Positions 12,901 through 25,942 of a stretch of DNA of 64,000 bases are shown here, piece by piece. The position numbers were made by a program, and so were the translations under genes. The notes below the pieces were generated by a model, which worked only from the letters and a program-made list of their open reading frames with translations, was not told the origin of the DNA and searched no databases. Each line of letters opens with the position of its first letter. The stretch's first letter is position 1. This DNA comes from Eremomyces bilateralis CBS 781.70 (lineage: Eukaryota > Ascomycota > Dothideomycetes > Eremomycetales > Eremomycetaceae): positions 1 through 64,000 of the forward strand of contig NW_022985105.1 in NCBI RefSeq assembly GCF_010015585.1, read 5' to 3'.

Positions 12901-15900
12901 CTGTCGCTGTTGATATCTGATAGGTAAATGTTAGAAGCGTTACATAACGTCGCGTTCGGACTTCAGCAGGTCAGGATTCGGCTCAAGGAATTCTTCAGAC
13001 AGGAGATGCGAGCGCTGGACGATTCAAAGAATTACCCGGCGGAGAAGTATTGGCTTTAGCCGCCTGTGCTCGTGAGGACCGCGCTGTAAAATGGATCCCG
13101 TATCCCGTTCCGTGTCTCACATTCTTCACCGCACCGTGATTCCCGTCCTCGTAAAAAGCAACATCTGGATGCCTCTCCTCACTTAGGTACTCAGTTATAT
13201 TGCCACCGCCCCCCACCACGTTTTGGAACGGGAAACAAGCGGTGACAAGAGCCGCGAACCAATGGCGTCCTCATCGAACTTCAGATTTGCTGGACGATAA
13301 GGCAAATAGGGATGGGGGAGGGGATGCCAATTTCCCATGATTGCTGACGTGCAGAATAAGAGGGCGCGGGGGCGGGGCATCCGATGGGGGACGATGCTGG
13401 GACGGGGCCGGCAGATTTGAGGTTGGGGAAGCTGACTAACTACTTCCATATTACCTTGAAATCCAGGCCGGCAGTCTTCGAACATCAAATATCGAGTGGT
13501 GTTGATGGATGGACAGAGCTGTCAGCCGTCAATGTCAGGTGTGATCGATCGCCGTTCTGTGCACCACCCATCGACACATCGACAAACGATCGGAGATGGT
13601 TCCTGATCTCCATCACCCTTCGCTACCTCCGAACCACGCCTGACAAAAAGCCGACCCTGAGATCGTCCAGATCTTCCGAGATGCGACCACCGCCGTGGTC
13701 GAAGGTCTGCTGAGGGTTTGGAGATATCGTTCGGATGCGTGACGGGTTGACGGTGACACCAATGCTGTGCTGACGCATGGCGCCTGGCAGGTGGTTGAGA
13801 TACCATACACGGGCTGTGGGGAAACCGGTTTGGGGAGGACGGTGCAGTCGGGTCGGTGATCACTGAATGCAGTGCGAGCAGTGCCCCAGGCCAGTCAGCC
13901 TTCAGGTCCACCGAATGCTAGAGAAGTATTGTATGAAGATTGAAGTGGGAGTTCTGCCCCGTCCAGCGTGCATCTTCGTGCATCTACAGACTCGCTACAC
14001 CCCGTATTTCGCCTCCCATACTACCCTCGTCGACCACACGCCGTGGAACGATGCTTGGACAACCACTGACAGTGTTGAACCACCGCGTTGTCCAATGGTA
14101 TACAGACGTAAGACGAGACAAAGGAGGGAACAACCGTTCATTAACTTGCCAAACCCTGCAGTGCCAGACTACAGTGCCTGTCAGGGGGTACGAGACGCCC
14201 TGCCATGTGGACTGGCCTAGTTATACAGGTCGCACTGACTTGTATCGGCAGACCACCACCAATCCGTGCCATTCGCCATCCATCAGTCACCTGCCCTTCC
14301 ACTTCGCAGCACCATCCCCCGTCGCTCAGCATGCCACCATCTCTCCTCCGCCGCCGCTGTAAAGTACTTAGTTCGAGCCGCAGCACTCCCGACATGCATC
14401 CCGTCCGCCCGCCTGCAACGACCATCGTGACCATGAAGCCCACCAGTCACGCATGTCAGAAAAATGCGGAAATGTGACCACGCTGCGCTCCGCGGAGGGG
14501 AATCCAGTTGTTTCCAGTGGCTATGGTCGGGGGTTGGCTCACCTTAGATGGAGCTGTCTGGCTGCATTTCTAGTTACGCAAAAGGAAGCTCGCAAGAAGT
14601 CTCGTGATTCGGGGGGGGGGGGGTGTGCATGGAATAGGTTCAGAGGATCACGAGATGAAAGCACTAGATAGAGGTTACTGGTGGGGATGTTGGGTGAGGA
14701 GCCGAGGAAAGATGGGAATTCGGGCATTTGGACATGATGGAGGATCTTCTATCAAGTGCGGCATGAGTAGCTAGATACCTTAGTTTTGAATCTGCATGTC
14801 GACTGTTGAGCCTTTGCGTCCAGGATTTCTTGATTCTTTATATTGTCTACATTACCAGCGAGTCAGGGTATATCCTAGTGCCGACAAAACACAAGTCCGT
14901 TCTTACTAGCCACAGGTAAACTGAGCCGCATCTTGATGAATGACGTACATGGTACATAGCATTGGCTATGGAGCCGCCGACGCCAGACGAGCTATCCCGC
15001 TTTCCGCGCCGGTTAAACTTCCAATTTCTAAATGACCGATTGCGCATACGTTCTGGCGATCGCCACGTCCAGTCACGCGTAGCGTGGGGTGGTAACCGCA
15101 TTGGGAAGTTGGGCCGTGAAAATTGAAAGATGGGATTCCCTAGCCTGGGATGGGAAATTTTGAATTTCTGGATCTTGGTTGGCCCGCTATTAGGTAGTGC
15201 TTTGAGCCCAATATCAAAATCCAAAGGTTCCCAGTTCCCACTGCTAGTTCTGCCATTCATTGCCTAATGCGGTAATCAACCTTATCGCATCAGTTCCGTC
15301 GAGTCGAGTCGAGGCGTCTGTTCTACTTATTGGCCGAGCCTTTCTTTGCCAAGCACCCGTCTGAATGCGGGGTGGGGTCGCATAAAAAAGCAGCGAGAGA
15401 AAGAGCTCCCTTTGCAGTTGCCCCGCCTGTTCACAGGAAAAATGGCCCCTTGCCATGAAAAATTGCAGTAATTTGGGGTACATGTTAAGTATCTGAGACA
15501 CCAACCGAGATATCGCGGAGGCCGGAAAGCACTGCAATGTCTCGCACAAGTCGCAGCGACTGGGCTCAGAACCGAGCCTCAACTCCGTTTGATAAAGGCG
15601 GAGATGTCCGCCGAAGGATCGAGACCAGGGAAATTCCGCGTCCAATGGATTTTCGACTTTCGAGCCGATAAAGCTATCAGTTTTCTGCCAATTCCCATGC
15701 TGAACTCCCAAGTCCCATGGCTTTTGGTAGGCAGGGATGTCCTGCATCCCGCCCTCCAGAACGTGTTTTGTCCAGGACGCACTGGATTGGCACACCGCCA
15801 GCTGCGGGCCGTGGCTGGTTGATTGGTATTGAGTTTGTAAAGTTCATGAATCATGAGAGACGCTTCGAAAAAGCAAAGGCAAGGCAAGGAGGGTTTGGTC

Positions 15901-18482
15901 AGTTTCGGTTGTCGTCATGTAACGGCCATATGAGAACATCTCAAAGGTACCATCCGATCTCCTGGGGTATTTTTCGGTCCGAGATCGTATGATCCGATGA
16001 ATGATTTATAATTGGTGTCGATTAACGCCTCGAGCCTTAAAACTGATATATTTTCCAGCTATCCTTGAAACTCGATCGCTTAAACCAGCTGAAAAGTACA
16101 TGCCCGATAATAACCAAGAGTGCTTGAAGAAACAAGGTGTCTATCTCCGCGGGGCTTCATTAAGTATACCTTGGTTACCGCCCTGATACAACAGCTAGAA
16201 CCAGGGTTCGAGACCATCAGATATTAGCCTCCATTGCCGATTCTCCGAACGTGTCTCTTAAACATATCTTGAAGACAATAGCTTCACATGACATCGGCTG
16301 CAGTTGTCTCTGTTGAGAACCAAGCCATTCGGATCAGCCGGATCGGCCAGCAAAGCGTTCCAATTTCGATGCCCGTCTCTTCCTGCTCCGCTGCATCAAC
16401 GGGAAATTGCCATCCCGTCGGAAAACGAACGCTTACTGTCGTGCAACCATCCTCAGAGGCTTTGAATGGATTTCAACGCGTGGAGAAGATGCTGGAAACT
16501 GGGGTGCAGCGATCGCGAGAAGCCATTCACCGGTTCTCTTGATGATGTGCGTCGAAAGATGGAAAGCCAAGATGGACATGCAGGGCTGGATTTGCTATTG
16601 CTTGGCCCATTTTCGAGGGATGAGGATGTTGACTTGCGCTTGTGTCAAATGTCAATACTAATCTTCGGGCGCTAGCAGCTATAATAGTCCGTCTTGATCT
16701 AGTGAGAACGTTCGTGTCAATAATTCTATCGCGGCTCTGTTCGGATGCCGAGCGTCTAGAACGAGTCAACTCATCGCGATAGGAACTCGGTCTGGAACAT
16801 ATACAACACGCCCTGATCGTCGACTACGCCCTTCTACCCTCCCACCTTAGTTGCCGTTGCGGACCGTTTCGCCCACCCTGGCGCTTCACCAGAGCCGGTG
16901 AGGTGGCGATATGCGGACTAGGGTTGCCTTATCTCTGCCCGACAAAACCTGGGTAAACAGCAGGCTCATATCAGCGCCAACACTCGCTACGGATGCCAGC
17001 TGGTTAGTCGCCTTTAATCCATGGCCAAGTAAGTTTGCGAAGGTGTCCATGAGGGTCGGCATATCGAACTTCTTGTTTAGTAGGCCCCGGATGCAATGGA
17101 GAACTACGAGGCAAGGGTAACGGAAAGCTGCCTCGAGCCACAAAGTTTGGCGCCTGGGTGTGCTAATTAAATGCCGTAGCCATTAGAAATCAATATCCAG
17201 GGCTCTGGGGATAAATATGCGACATCAAATAGTGGGCTCGAACGCAACGAAACTCGGTAGAACGGAGGATCAATGTCGGACATTAAAGACGGACTCTCAA
17301 CAAATTGTAACACGGCATTTAATTGGAGAAACCACAACTGCAGGTGCAAGGCCAGCTTCTAAGCCGTTCATGCACTACGTTCTACCGTGCTTGAGTGAGT
17401 ACAATTATCACTCAATCGCTACGCCGCAAAGACCTACCCCTCGAAACTCATTTGAAGCAAAGCGCCAAACGCCGCGAGAAGGCCAAGACTCGCAGCTGGG
17501 TTCTCCTCAATGATTGCGCTATTGGTTGATAGGAATTGGATCCGTGGAGCACGAGACAATAGCCTTGTAGCATGTACGTAGTTCGCCGTGCGCCTTCCCC
17601 TGTATTGCAGATGCTCCCCAGACTCCAGACCCTCGTGCAGATGTGGAGCGTCGTCAAATGCCACCGTAGACCGTACGCTCGTTCGCGGAGTCTGGAGATG
17701 TGAGTGGAGACGTGGATTGGTTGAGGAGAAATCTTCTCGCATGTGTGCTGCCATCGTCAGTTGTGAGCCGCCACCGGTTGTGTTGCAGCGCACGATGGAA
17801 CGTTGTGTAATTCGCTTCTCCATTAATTGCTTCCCCGACGGTCTGGATGAGTAGTCAATGTGGAACCCTAAGGATTCGTCTCGTTGGCATATGTGCTGGG
17901 GTATAACTCTGCCCTCTTGAGTGCCTAGAATAGCCTTCAGACTTAAGACAGGAGTATCGATACAAGTGATGAGTATGAGGGAGCCTGAGGCTACTTCGAG
18001 GTACAGGGACGAGCTCTGATACTTCAGTACATCTTCACGTTCATGATGCTGGATGCGGAGAAGCGGACATTTGCTTAATTGGCTTCATAATCAATCTCGT
18101 CTTGTGTTCCGCAAGTCGGCACATGACGAAGAGCTCATTTTCATAGCGAATATATAAATTTTATAAAGGTGATGAAGTCAAAAGAGACTTGACCAGTAGT
18201 TGTACCTCCACGTGACCATCCATAGTACCTCTAATCGAAGCTATCCGCTATCGTGATTGGCTGACTAACGCCATTGCTACCTTTCGGGAAATTTGTGTTG
18301 AAGTTGAGGATGAGACACCAAGATCGATCTACAATTGTCCACGCCATATCAAACAGCTCGCGACAGCTCAACGGTATATCGTCTTCCCCAAGCATCTGTT
18401 GATCATCTCAACTGACAGAGTTTCCAGAAACCTCACGACAATCCTTCCAGTTCGCACCAGCCTCCCATCTACAACCATCGTT
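9961..18482. other. Long gene-poor stretch
   Basis: About 8.5 kb with no frame that looks like a spliced fungal gene on either strand. Open frames are short (mostly under 150 codons), overlap each other on opposite strands, and show no recognisable domain. A 12-base run of G lies near 14611. The base composition is not strikingly AT-rich, so this does not look like a heavily RIP-mutated repeat block. Long regulatory DNA, unrecognised non-coding RNA genes or very decayed genes remain possible. Confidence 0.4.
14611..14622. repeat. Homopolymer G run
   Basis: A run of about twelve G bases inside the gene-poor stretch. It may be a polymerase-slippage site or a sequencing weak spot. Confidence 0.8.
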
Positions 18483-19032
18483 ATGGCACCCTCGAGAGCA
18501 CTCCTACGCATCCCAACATACCTTTCCCCGCATTTACATTGTATCCGCATGACTTCATCGATACGAAGGCCGACATATTCGCAACCCCTCCTCACTGTCC
18601 CAACGACGCATATTAGGATCCCTCAACAACAGGGGCGGAGGCAGCTGTCAACGGAAGCAAGTGCGGGGTCCGGACCAGCGCCTCCAGATTACCTCTCTGA
18701 AGCGGAGTTGAAGATATTCAATAAGCTCAAGGACACATTATCTCCGGAGAATCTAGTGGTATGTCAGGGGCTGCCATTCCTGCCAAAAACTTCCTTAAAC
18801 TATAAGTGTGGAATGCTCCCGGAAGGGTTCATGTTCATGAGAAGGTCTATGACTAACGTGTGTTAAGGTTCAAGATATAAGTGGTGGCTGTGGCTCAATG
18901 TATGCACTGGACATAGCTTCGCCCAAGTTCAAAGGCTTGACAATGATCAAACAACATCGACTGGTGAACGAGATCTTGGGGGAAGAAATTAAGCAGTGGC
19001 ATGGCGTGCAATTGCGGACGAGAGCACCCTGA
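18483..19032 (+). CDS. Mitochondrial BolA-family protein
   Basis: BolA proteins work with monothiol glutaredoxins in iron-sulfur cluster delivery. Two exons, 18483-18758 and 18868-19032, join in phase 0 across a 109-nt intron (GTATGT donor) to 146 residues. The first 60 residues are rich in Arg, Ser, Thr and Leu and poor in acids, a likely mitochondrial transit peptide ending near GRRQLSTEA, which points to the BOL1/BOL3 side of the family. The BolA core follows: LSEAELKIFNKLKDTL, then SGGCGSMY with the conserved Cys, FKGLTMIKQHRLVNEIL and HGVQLRT. An upstream in-frame ATG at 18399 would add 28 residues; I prefer 18483 because MAPSRALLRIP begins a better targeting sequence. Confidence 0.92.
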
Positions 19033-19059
19033 GGGAGGGAATGAACATCCCCAGATGCT

Positions 19060-19965
19060 GTGCTTGATGTCGGGCGCCTTTGAAATTCCACTCTGGCTAA
19101 CGGGATACGTAGACGGACGTTGTACGATAGAGACTGTGTGGAAGATGTTCTCCAAGATACCCTTGCGACTGCATATAGCATCTATGACACTAAAATACGA
19201 AGTACGCCTCCAGCGTATAATCCATGAAAGCCACTTTACAAAACAAAAGTCTATCTTGTGTCGATGCCTCAGTATACACCCGATAGAGAAGGGCTTATAT
19301 ACGCAAATCAAGAGGCGAGGACGATCCCATCCAGGATACTGTGGCGAAAAAGAACTCGATGGCTAACCATAAACTCTCACCAGTCAGATACGTTGAATCG
19401 TGTTTTGTCAAGAGTTATCAGACTGGCGGTGCCATGCCCACAAACCCGCAATGGACACACAATACTGTTGTCCCGATGCTGAACTTTGAACTCTTGAACG
19501 CATTCTTCATGGCCATGAGGTATGAATAAGGGCAATTACACATAGAAATCCTATGGCCCCTTGAAATTTGTAAGCCATTGAAAGCAGGGGACATGTAGTC
19601 TTGGAGGCTTTTGCTGAGATTGTTACAGATTCACTATAAGCAAGCCTGCTGAGTGAAGAACTGGTGGCGTACTTCGAGCACTGGCGAAGTGCTATACTCG
19701 CTGATTCCAGTCCGACTAATCCAAATCACCTATTATTCTGTACTTCTTCAGAATCGTGGGAGTATACTTTATGATATCAGCACACAGTCGTGTATTGTCA
19801 AAGAGCAATGTCCTTCGGGCTAATTCTGGGCTCTGGAAGGTTGAAGATGTGGCTATGGAGACATCCCGTTGGTGGACTGAAGTCTTTTTGGAACATTTAG
19901 AGAAGCCTGAGGCCCTACTGCAACTTCAACGAAGTAGAAAGGCGGAGCATTACGAGCGAGAATAG
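19060..19965 (+). pseudogene. Probable decayed gene, family unknown
   Basis: Downstream of the BolA gene, several gene-like peptide runs lie on the plus strand in different frames without usable splice sites between them: CVEDVLQDTLATAYSIYDTK near 19130, MPQYTPDREGLIYANQEA near 19265, a run ending MLNFELLNAFFMAMRYE near 19525, ELVAYFEHWRSAILADSSP near 19665, and LWKVEDVAMETSRWWTEVF near 19835. In-frame stops interrupt them, for example shortly before KPLYKTKVY near 19225. This looks like a host gene broken by several frameshifts and stops. I cannot name the family, and chance open frames are a real alternative. Confidence 0.35.
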
Positions 19966-20601
19966 TTGGTTTACTGGGGCCTTGGAAACAGGGGGCGAGA
20001 TGATGAATCATGTCACCCAGCTGGGTTTGTCGAGAAATAGCAGTCTAGAGCGTTTAAAATCCTCAGATGCTAATCCTAACCGCCACCGGGTTCAGTAAGC
20101 TGACGAGAATCAAACATCTAGAACCGTAGAGCCATAGGTCAATCACGATGCAACCGGAACCTAAAGACCGACCAGGCCTGGATGACCTTTGGGGACATCG
20201 GCAACGATGATTGATTCAATACATGATCAAGCGGCCACAGATAGCGGCACTGACGTGTTGACAAATATCGATTTTATGAGCCCCGAATGTTCCCCCGATA
20301 CTGAAATCACATTATCTAACTGTTAACTTTTGTGTAAGGCCCTATAGCCATTGCCTTTGCCATACCGCCATGAATCGTGACGTTGGGCCGTATCCTATAC
20401 CCTCTAACTAGAGGCTGCTGCCTGATATTTCACAAATGTGTGAATATGAACTTTCCGTCGATACTATACATGATGTACGTCTCTGATATACGCCGCTGCC
20501 GTGGTGTGTGAAGGGGAAATGAAATCCCCATGATTCTTTTGTGTGGTGTTAGTGATTTGTATCACCCTCGTGGCCCATGATCGCTGGCTGAAAGAAGATT
20601 T
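19966..20601. other. Intergenic, nothing recognised
   Basis: About 640 bp of moderately AT-rich DNA that forms the 3' flank of the AT-hook gene. I see no gene, RNA or repeat. Confidence 0.5.
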
Positions 20602-23600
20602 CTAGGCATGTCCCCACGTAGAAGGGCTGGTGGGATATTCTTCCTCTGAGACCCACACGGTCACCCGGATATTCTGGTCATTGAACACGGTGCCGGATCG
20701 TTTGAACAGGGACGATCCATCGCTTAGTTCTTGAATATGGTCGGCGAGGTCCTGGTGGACCTGGCGGTGCCGCAACACCTCGTCGATCTTCATAGAATTC
20801 GCGTTCGTGGTGAGGTTGAGGAAGACCATTCCAGCCTCTTCGTTTGCACCAGCCATGCTTTGGTAGAAACGATGAGTTGCCGGCCCGATCGTTTGAAAGA
20901 CGTGTTCATAGTCTTCGGTGGTCTCGGCGCAGACGGTCTTCTTCCACACCATGAAGAGCCGCATGGAGGTGGGGAAGGAGGGGGGTTGGAGGAGGACGAG
21001 GTTGCTCTTGACTTTGATTCTGTGACAGGGCTTGTCGGTTCGGATAATTTTAACTTCGACGGCAGGATTCTGGTTGGCGCACCGATAAAAGTACTCAGAG
21101 CAATCGCTGGAATGGGGGATCAGCCGGCCGACTTTGAGTTCTTCACGGGCAGCCTCGAGGGCATTCAGGAGAGAATTATATTCTTCTTCAATCTGGACCC
21201 ACTCACTATATTTGTTGCCAGTCCATTTCCGACTGTGAACGAAATATGAGAAAGCTTCGCCGGTTGAAGAAATAGGCGAACTGGGGGGGCAATCAGTATC
21301 GCTCTCTTCATCACTGTCGCACTCCGCGATTTTCTCTTCCAGAAACCGAACCCATGCAGGATTGCTGAGGGACTTGCAGCCAGTGGTGGGTCGAAGATCT
21401 ACCTCCTCATCAGCACGCTGTTTGCCTTTGACATTCTGAAGCGCACTAGGAACGGACTTTCTGCCGTAGGAGGGAGCACGGGAGCCAGGGACACGTTTGC
21501 CCGCGAATCCAGGGATATGCTTGACTGCTAATCCTCGTGCCGGGTGGGAGAAGTTGCCCTCAGAGTCGGACCCGGACGCGGTCTCGCCGTCGCCATCGGC
21601 GGAATCATCTTCAAAGTCATCTTCGGAGTCAGAGGACGAGGCGCTTGCACCGTCGCTTGGGCTTGATTCTGGGGATTCTTCACTCTCGGATTGCTCGGAT
21701 TGGGCGTTGACATGTTCAGAACCATTATGCCTGTCATAGGGGCGAAAATTGTCCATTTGTTGGTCCAGCTCCTCTGTATGAGGTGCGACCTCCTCCGCAT
21801 CTGACTGCTCTTCATCCGAGGACTCATCCTCAACATTGTCAACCACGCGTAAGTCTCCCCCCGCATTGACATCAGAGCCCGTGCCGCTTGATTTTCCATT
21901 GACAAGCGCTCCGGAACCAATGTCCCTTGCCATGGGAGCAACAGGCGCGCCCGAATTCGGAGCCTTTCCCCCGGGAACAATGGGCATCTGATGGAGCGGT
22001 GTGGTCCCGTTCTCAATGTAGACCCAGACACCACTGTACTGGGCATTGAAGACCCGATCCCCTATCGCCCCGTTCAACAGCTTCTTGGTCCGCACATGGC
22101 GCTGCTGAATCCCACCGGCCGTCAAGTTGTGCCCAAACGCCTTGTACTTCTCCGTGCAGACGCGCCACTTGAGCTTCTCGTCGTCACGCCACTTAACCAA
22201 CTCGAGGTCGGCAAGCAAGATGGTGTAGACGCGAGGCTTGTTTTTTTGGGCTCGGACCGCGCCGCCAGGTACTCGTGGGCCCTTGTTCTTTGAGCCCTTC
22301 GGACGGCCACGCTTGCGCTTTTTGGGAGGGGGTCCAGTCGTGTCGGGGGTTGTGTTGGGCGGCAACTTCTTATGACCGGGCGCGCTAACTTTCTTGCCTG
22401 AGATTGCTCTGGACGACGCGGGACCTGGGTCTCCATTAGCCGCCAGGTGAGCATCAGCAGCATCAGCGATGTCGCTTGGAGGAGAGGACGGCGCGGTGGA
22501 TTGGGATGTTTGGCCCGCGGTAGACTGGCCGGGAGAACCATTGGCCGAGCCTGCAGTCTCGGTGCTAGCGTCTGAGGCGTCGGAATGAACGGACGAATAG
22601 GCATGACTGTCTTGGATTGGAGAATGCGGCTGACGGTAGAACTGGGTGTCCCGTGGATCCACGAATTGACTTGGTCCTGTTGTTCTGTCAGTGAGAGTCC
22701 TATCAAATCTTGTGCTTGAATGTTGGTGGTATGTTGTTCTTGTCATTCTGTAACAATGTCTGGTCCGATCGGCTAACACGTAGGAGGCAACAGGGTTATA
22801 GAAAGTCTGAATACATATTGCAACCGGGTTTCAAAGTGGTAGTAGATTTCCTAGAAAACTTACCAGAATCCACAGCGCCACCACCAAGCTGGGGGTCGAT
22901 ATTCATCGCCCAGTCCATGGTGATGGCAGGTGCAGCATATGCACTGGCACCTTTCGTCGTATCAGGGGCACCAATATGATCGAAAATTCTCAGAGCGCTG
23001 CCGTCGTGCTCAGGGAGGACCCCCAAATCACCGAAGCCCATGGGGTCATAGTACTGAACACCACTGTTCGCGTCGAGCATATTAGGGAATGAGTAGCCCA
23101 TGAACGGGTTGAATGCAACGACACTAACGCCCGAAGAACTGTACAGTTGGTAATCTGAATTACAATAGAGAGAATAGGGGTCAATTACCTCGTAGCCACT
23201 GCAGTATTAGCCACTTGGGTACTGACGTTGCCTGGTAGGGCATGCTGGTGATTTTTTGCAATAAGGAAGTTCCTCAATGCTTCGGCATGCCCAGCAAGCT
23301 GAGGTGCGCTCATCCCGACCCCATTCGACGATTGTTCCAGATTGACAAGATCGCCGTCATGGTCATGAGGGTCAAGGCGAACCTTCTTCGTAGGGGAGGA
23401 AGACTCATGCACGTCGGCTTTTCGCTTCCCAGCCTGGTTGGCGCTCAGGGTATGCTCAGAAACGGAGAGCTCTGGGGCGATAGGACGAGATCCAATGGGA
23501 TCAGCGGGAACGGTGCTGCTGGAACCAGTGCTTTGGATCGGTCAGCGAGATTGCCGACGATGATATAAAGTAACTTACCTTTCCAAACGAGGAGTCACGA

Positions 23601-23631
23601 CCATCTCCAGTGATCCTATAGACGACATCAT
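20602..23631 (-). CDS. AT-hook nuclear protein, function unknown
   Basis: Four exons on the minus strand, 23579-23631, 23189-23530, 22864-23138 and 20602-22676, join in frame to 914 residues. An AT-hook core, RGRPKGSK, lies at about 346-353 in a Lys/Arg-rich patch, so the protein probably binds AT-rich minor grooves. A bipartite nuclear-localisation-like stretch (KRKADVHESSSPTKKVRL) occurs in exon 2. Just after the hook comes a dense, conserved-looking segment (VYTILLADLELVKWRDDEKLKW and on). A long acidic Ser/Asp/Glu-rich region follows (about 440-560). The C-terminal 260 residues again look folded (WVQIEEEYNSLLNALEAA; HIQELSDGSSLF). I do not recognise the folded parts. The third intron is long for this window (187 nt). 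A chromatin or transcription role is inference from the hook alone. Confidence 0.85.
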
Positions 23632-25026
23632 CGTGGCTACGAATAATGAATAGGAATGAGAAGAGAGAAAGACTGTGACGGATATGGATAGACTTGGACT
23701 GACAATGTGGGAAAGCGGCCCGGGGAGTATCTGGTAACTTGGCGTGAAGGGATAGTCTTGTGTGGGATTATAGTCCTGTGTGGGATACCTTGACAGTGAT
23801 CGCCTTGGATGTCGGCTGTTAGAAAACGATGGACGAGTTATCCAAGCAATACTTGGTCCCAGAGTGCTTGAAGAGATTGGTAGGATATAATCCGGAGGAA
23901 CTGCTGCTCGTGGTCGTGCGGGAGGCCCGGTGGTGGGAACAGTGGTCCCCCTCGTGGACTCTAGAAGACTGAGACTGTGAGGATGATGTTCTGATTTTGA
24001 GTGCCTTGAACGATCGCATGATAGGAATACCGAAGACGTGTCTGTGTGAATAGCGACAGTTCTGCGGAAGAAAGAATTGATGCACAGGAAATGGACGGAG
24101 AGGAAAGAGAAGCACTGTGAGAAGAATGTCTCATACCTCTCTTCGCCGAGAACGAAACGATCGTGTTGAATAGGCAGATCGATATAAGTGAATGGAGTAC
24201 CAAGTCAATGGCAATGAGAGAAGAGGGCTGAATGGTGAGGATCGGTGCCTTGGAGCAACAGACTACTACAATGGAGCTGCGATACAATTCTCAATCCGTG
24301 GTATTGAAGACCTTTACTATTATCATATCAGTGAACGGGAGACAATGGCTTCCCTATTGCATGTTCCTCGAGAATTAATGCCATTGAATGACTCAAGGCT
24401 GCGATTGACACCTTATCGATTGCGGAAGGCAGGGCGATGAAAGGAGGAAGCGAATCTGACAAGAAGAGGAGAGAGACCCGGCTTTATGGGTGAATGAAGC
24501 AGTATTAAATGTCAATTGGAGCCAGGGCCAATCGTTCGTGCCATTCACCAAATCGAGGACGTGTGAATGACTATAGTTCGCTCACCGCCGAGACATCTCC
24601 ACTTATTTGACAAACTGAACTTGACGTCGAGCATGTGGCACGATATATCTACTTTGTCGAGTCGTCTAACCGCATTGGGGCGCAATATGGCTGACTCTCT
24701 GAACGACTCTCTGTTCACATGGTTCCAGCGGCAGAGGTGGATCGTGGAGGAACTCAGGTATATGATACGCATTCCAAGCTCTTCTATGGCATGAACATGC
24801 TCGAGACCGCTGGCCTACACACCGCTTGGCCTGTGTAACGACATCATCACCACATGGAGAGTGGAGCTAGGAAAAGGAGACATGTGAGTTTCGCCCCTCA
24901 CATGATGACTCGACCACATGCACGTTTTGAACATATATAGGAAACCGAAGCGGTGAGAATGACAAATGCCATCATGTCGTGGGAAGCTCCGCTGTAACAC
25001 TTCAGAGGGAGCCGAAGGTGGTGGAC
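23632..25026. other. Intergenic and promoter region of the AT-hook gene
   Basis: About 1.4 kb between two minus-strand genes. It should hold the AT-hook gene promoter and the 3' end of the HAD gene. No further gene or repeat is supported. Confidence 0.5.
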
Positions 25027-25942
25027 TTATGCGGGCCGAGGGGTGACGTCGAGGCCATATCTCCTGTAGTCGAACTCCTCCAAGCTGTTGAGAATCTCGA
25101 TTTGACCATCTGCCAATGCACGAGGGATTGTCAAGGTTCCATCCTCAGCGTTGCTGGTTGAGGGTATCTGACTTGCCCATCGTTCGAGCGTCCCTAGATT
25201 GACGTCGTTCAACACCTCTTCCTCATGGCCCCGATATATCTCCCTTAGTTTGGCGTGTGGAACCCAAACGATGCGCATTCCGGCCGCATAGCCAGCTTGC
25301 ACGCCGGCGATGGAATCTTCAAAGACGACACACTCATCCGGCGTAATCTTTGGGCCGGGGACCGATTCGTTGATCAGATTGAGAGCGAGGAGGTAGACGT
25401 CAGGGGCGGGCTTTCCGCGGGCGGCTTGAATCCGCGGATCACGGCCGAGGACGCGGAGATGGGGAGGGAAATGTTCAAACAGAGGGCTGAGATGAGTGGT
25501 CTTGACTTTGAATCCCTCAGGCTGCGAGGAACTGACAAGAGCAAGGAAAGGAGGAGACGCCACACGGTTCTTGAGCGTGTGGAGGAGGGGTTCTACGCCG
25601 GGCAACGGTTCCGTTTTCGGGAAATGTTCCTGGTGGAGTTCCAGCTGTCGCGATTTATACTGTTCGATGGAGAGCGGGATGCCGGAGAAATCGAGCACGG
25701 CTTGGTTATTCTGTTGGTGTTAGCGGGATGTTATATCGTCATGTCGCTGACCAGTTCAGACGTGCTTGGTCTCCAGGTCGGCTTTGCATCTTCGCGACCA
25801 GCGTCCAGGGAATTTCCCCGTCGTATCCGTTCTCCACGAGGACCTTGTTTCGGACGGCAGCATATATATCCTCAGAATTGATCAAGAGTCCATCCATGTC
25901 AAAGAAGGCAGCTCTCACGGGAGGAAAGTGAGGTTGATCCAT
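25027..25942 (-). CDS. HAD-superfamily phosphatase (pseudouridine-5'-phosphatase/DOG type)
   Basis: A sugar- or nucleotide-phosphate phosphatase with the HAD fold. The ATG at 25942 opens MDQPHFPPVRAAFFDMDGLL; motif I is DMDG with the nucleophile Asp at 15. The second exon holds motif II (ALVSSSQ), motif III (RGKPAPDVYL) and motif IV (VFEDSIAGVQAG). The helical cap lies between motifs I and II, as in the HDHD1/GS1/DOG subfamily. The single intron is hard to place: GT at 25761 to AG at 25701 gives 284 residues but a cap two residues short of relatives; a GC donor at 25765 with AG at 25711 gives 286 residues and keeps the usual spacing. The protein ends at TGA 25027-25029. The next gene upstream is divergent, 499 bp away. 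The substrate is not known. Confidence 0.85.

Noticed and set aside
16204-16220. GGTTCGA motif that suggests a tRNA T-loop
   Set aside because: The flanking bases do not form a T stem, and no acceptor, D or anticodon arm can be paired.
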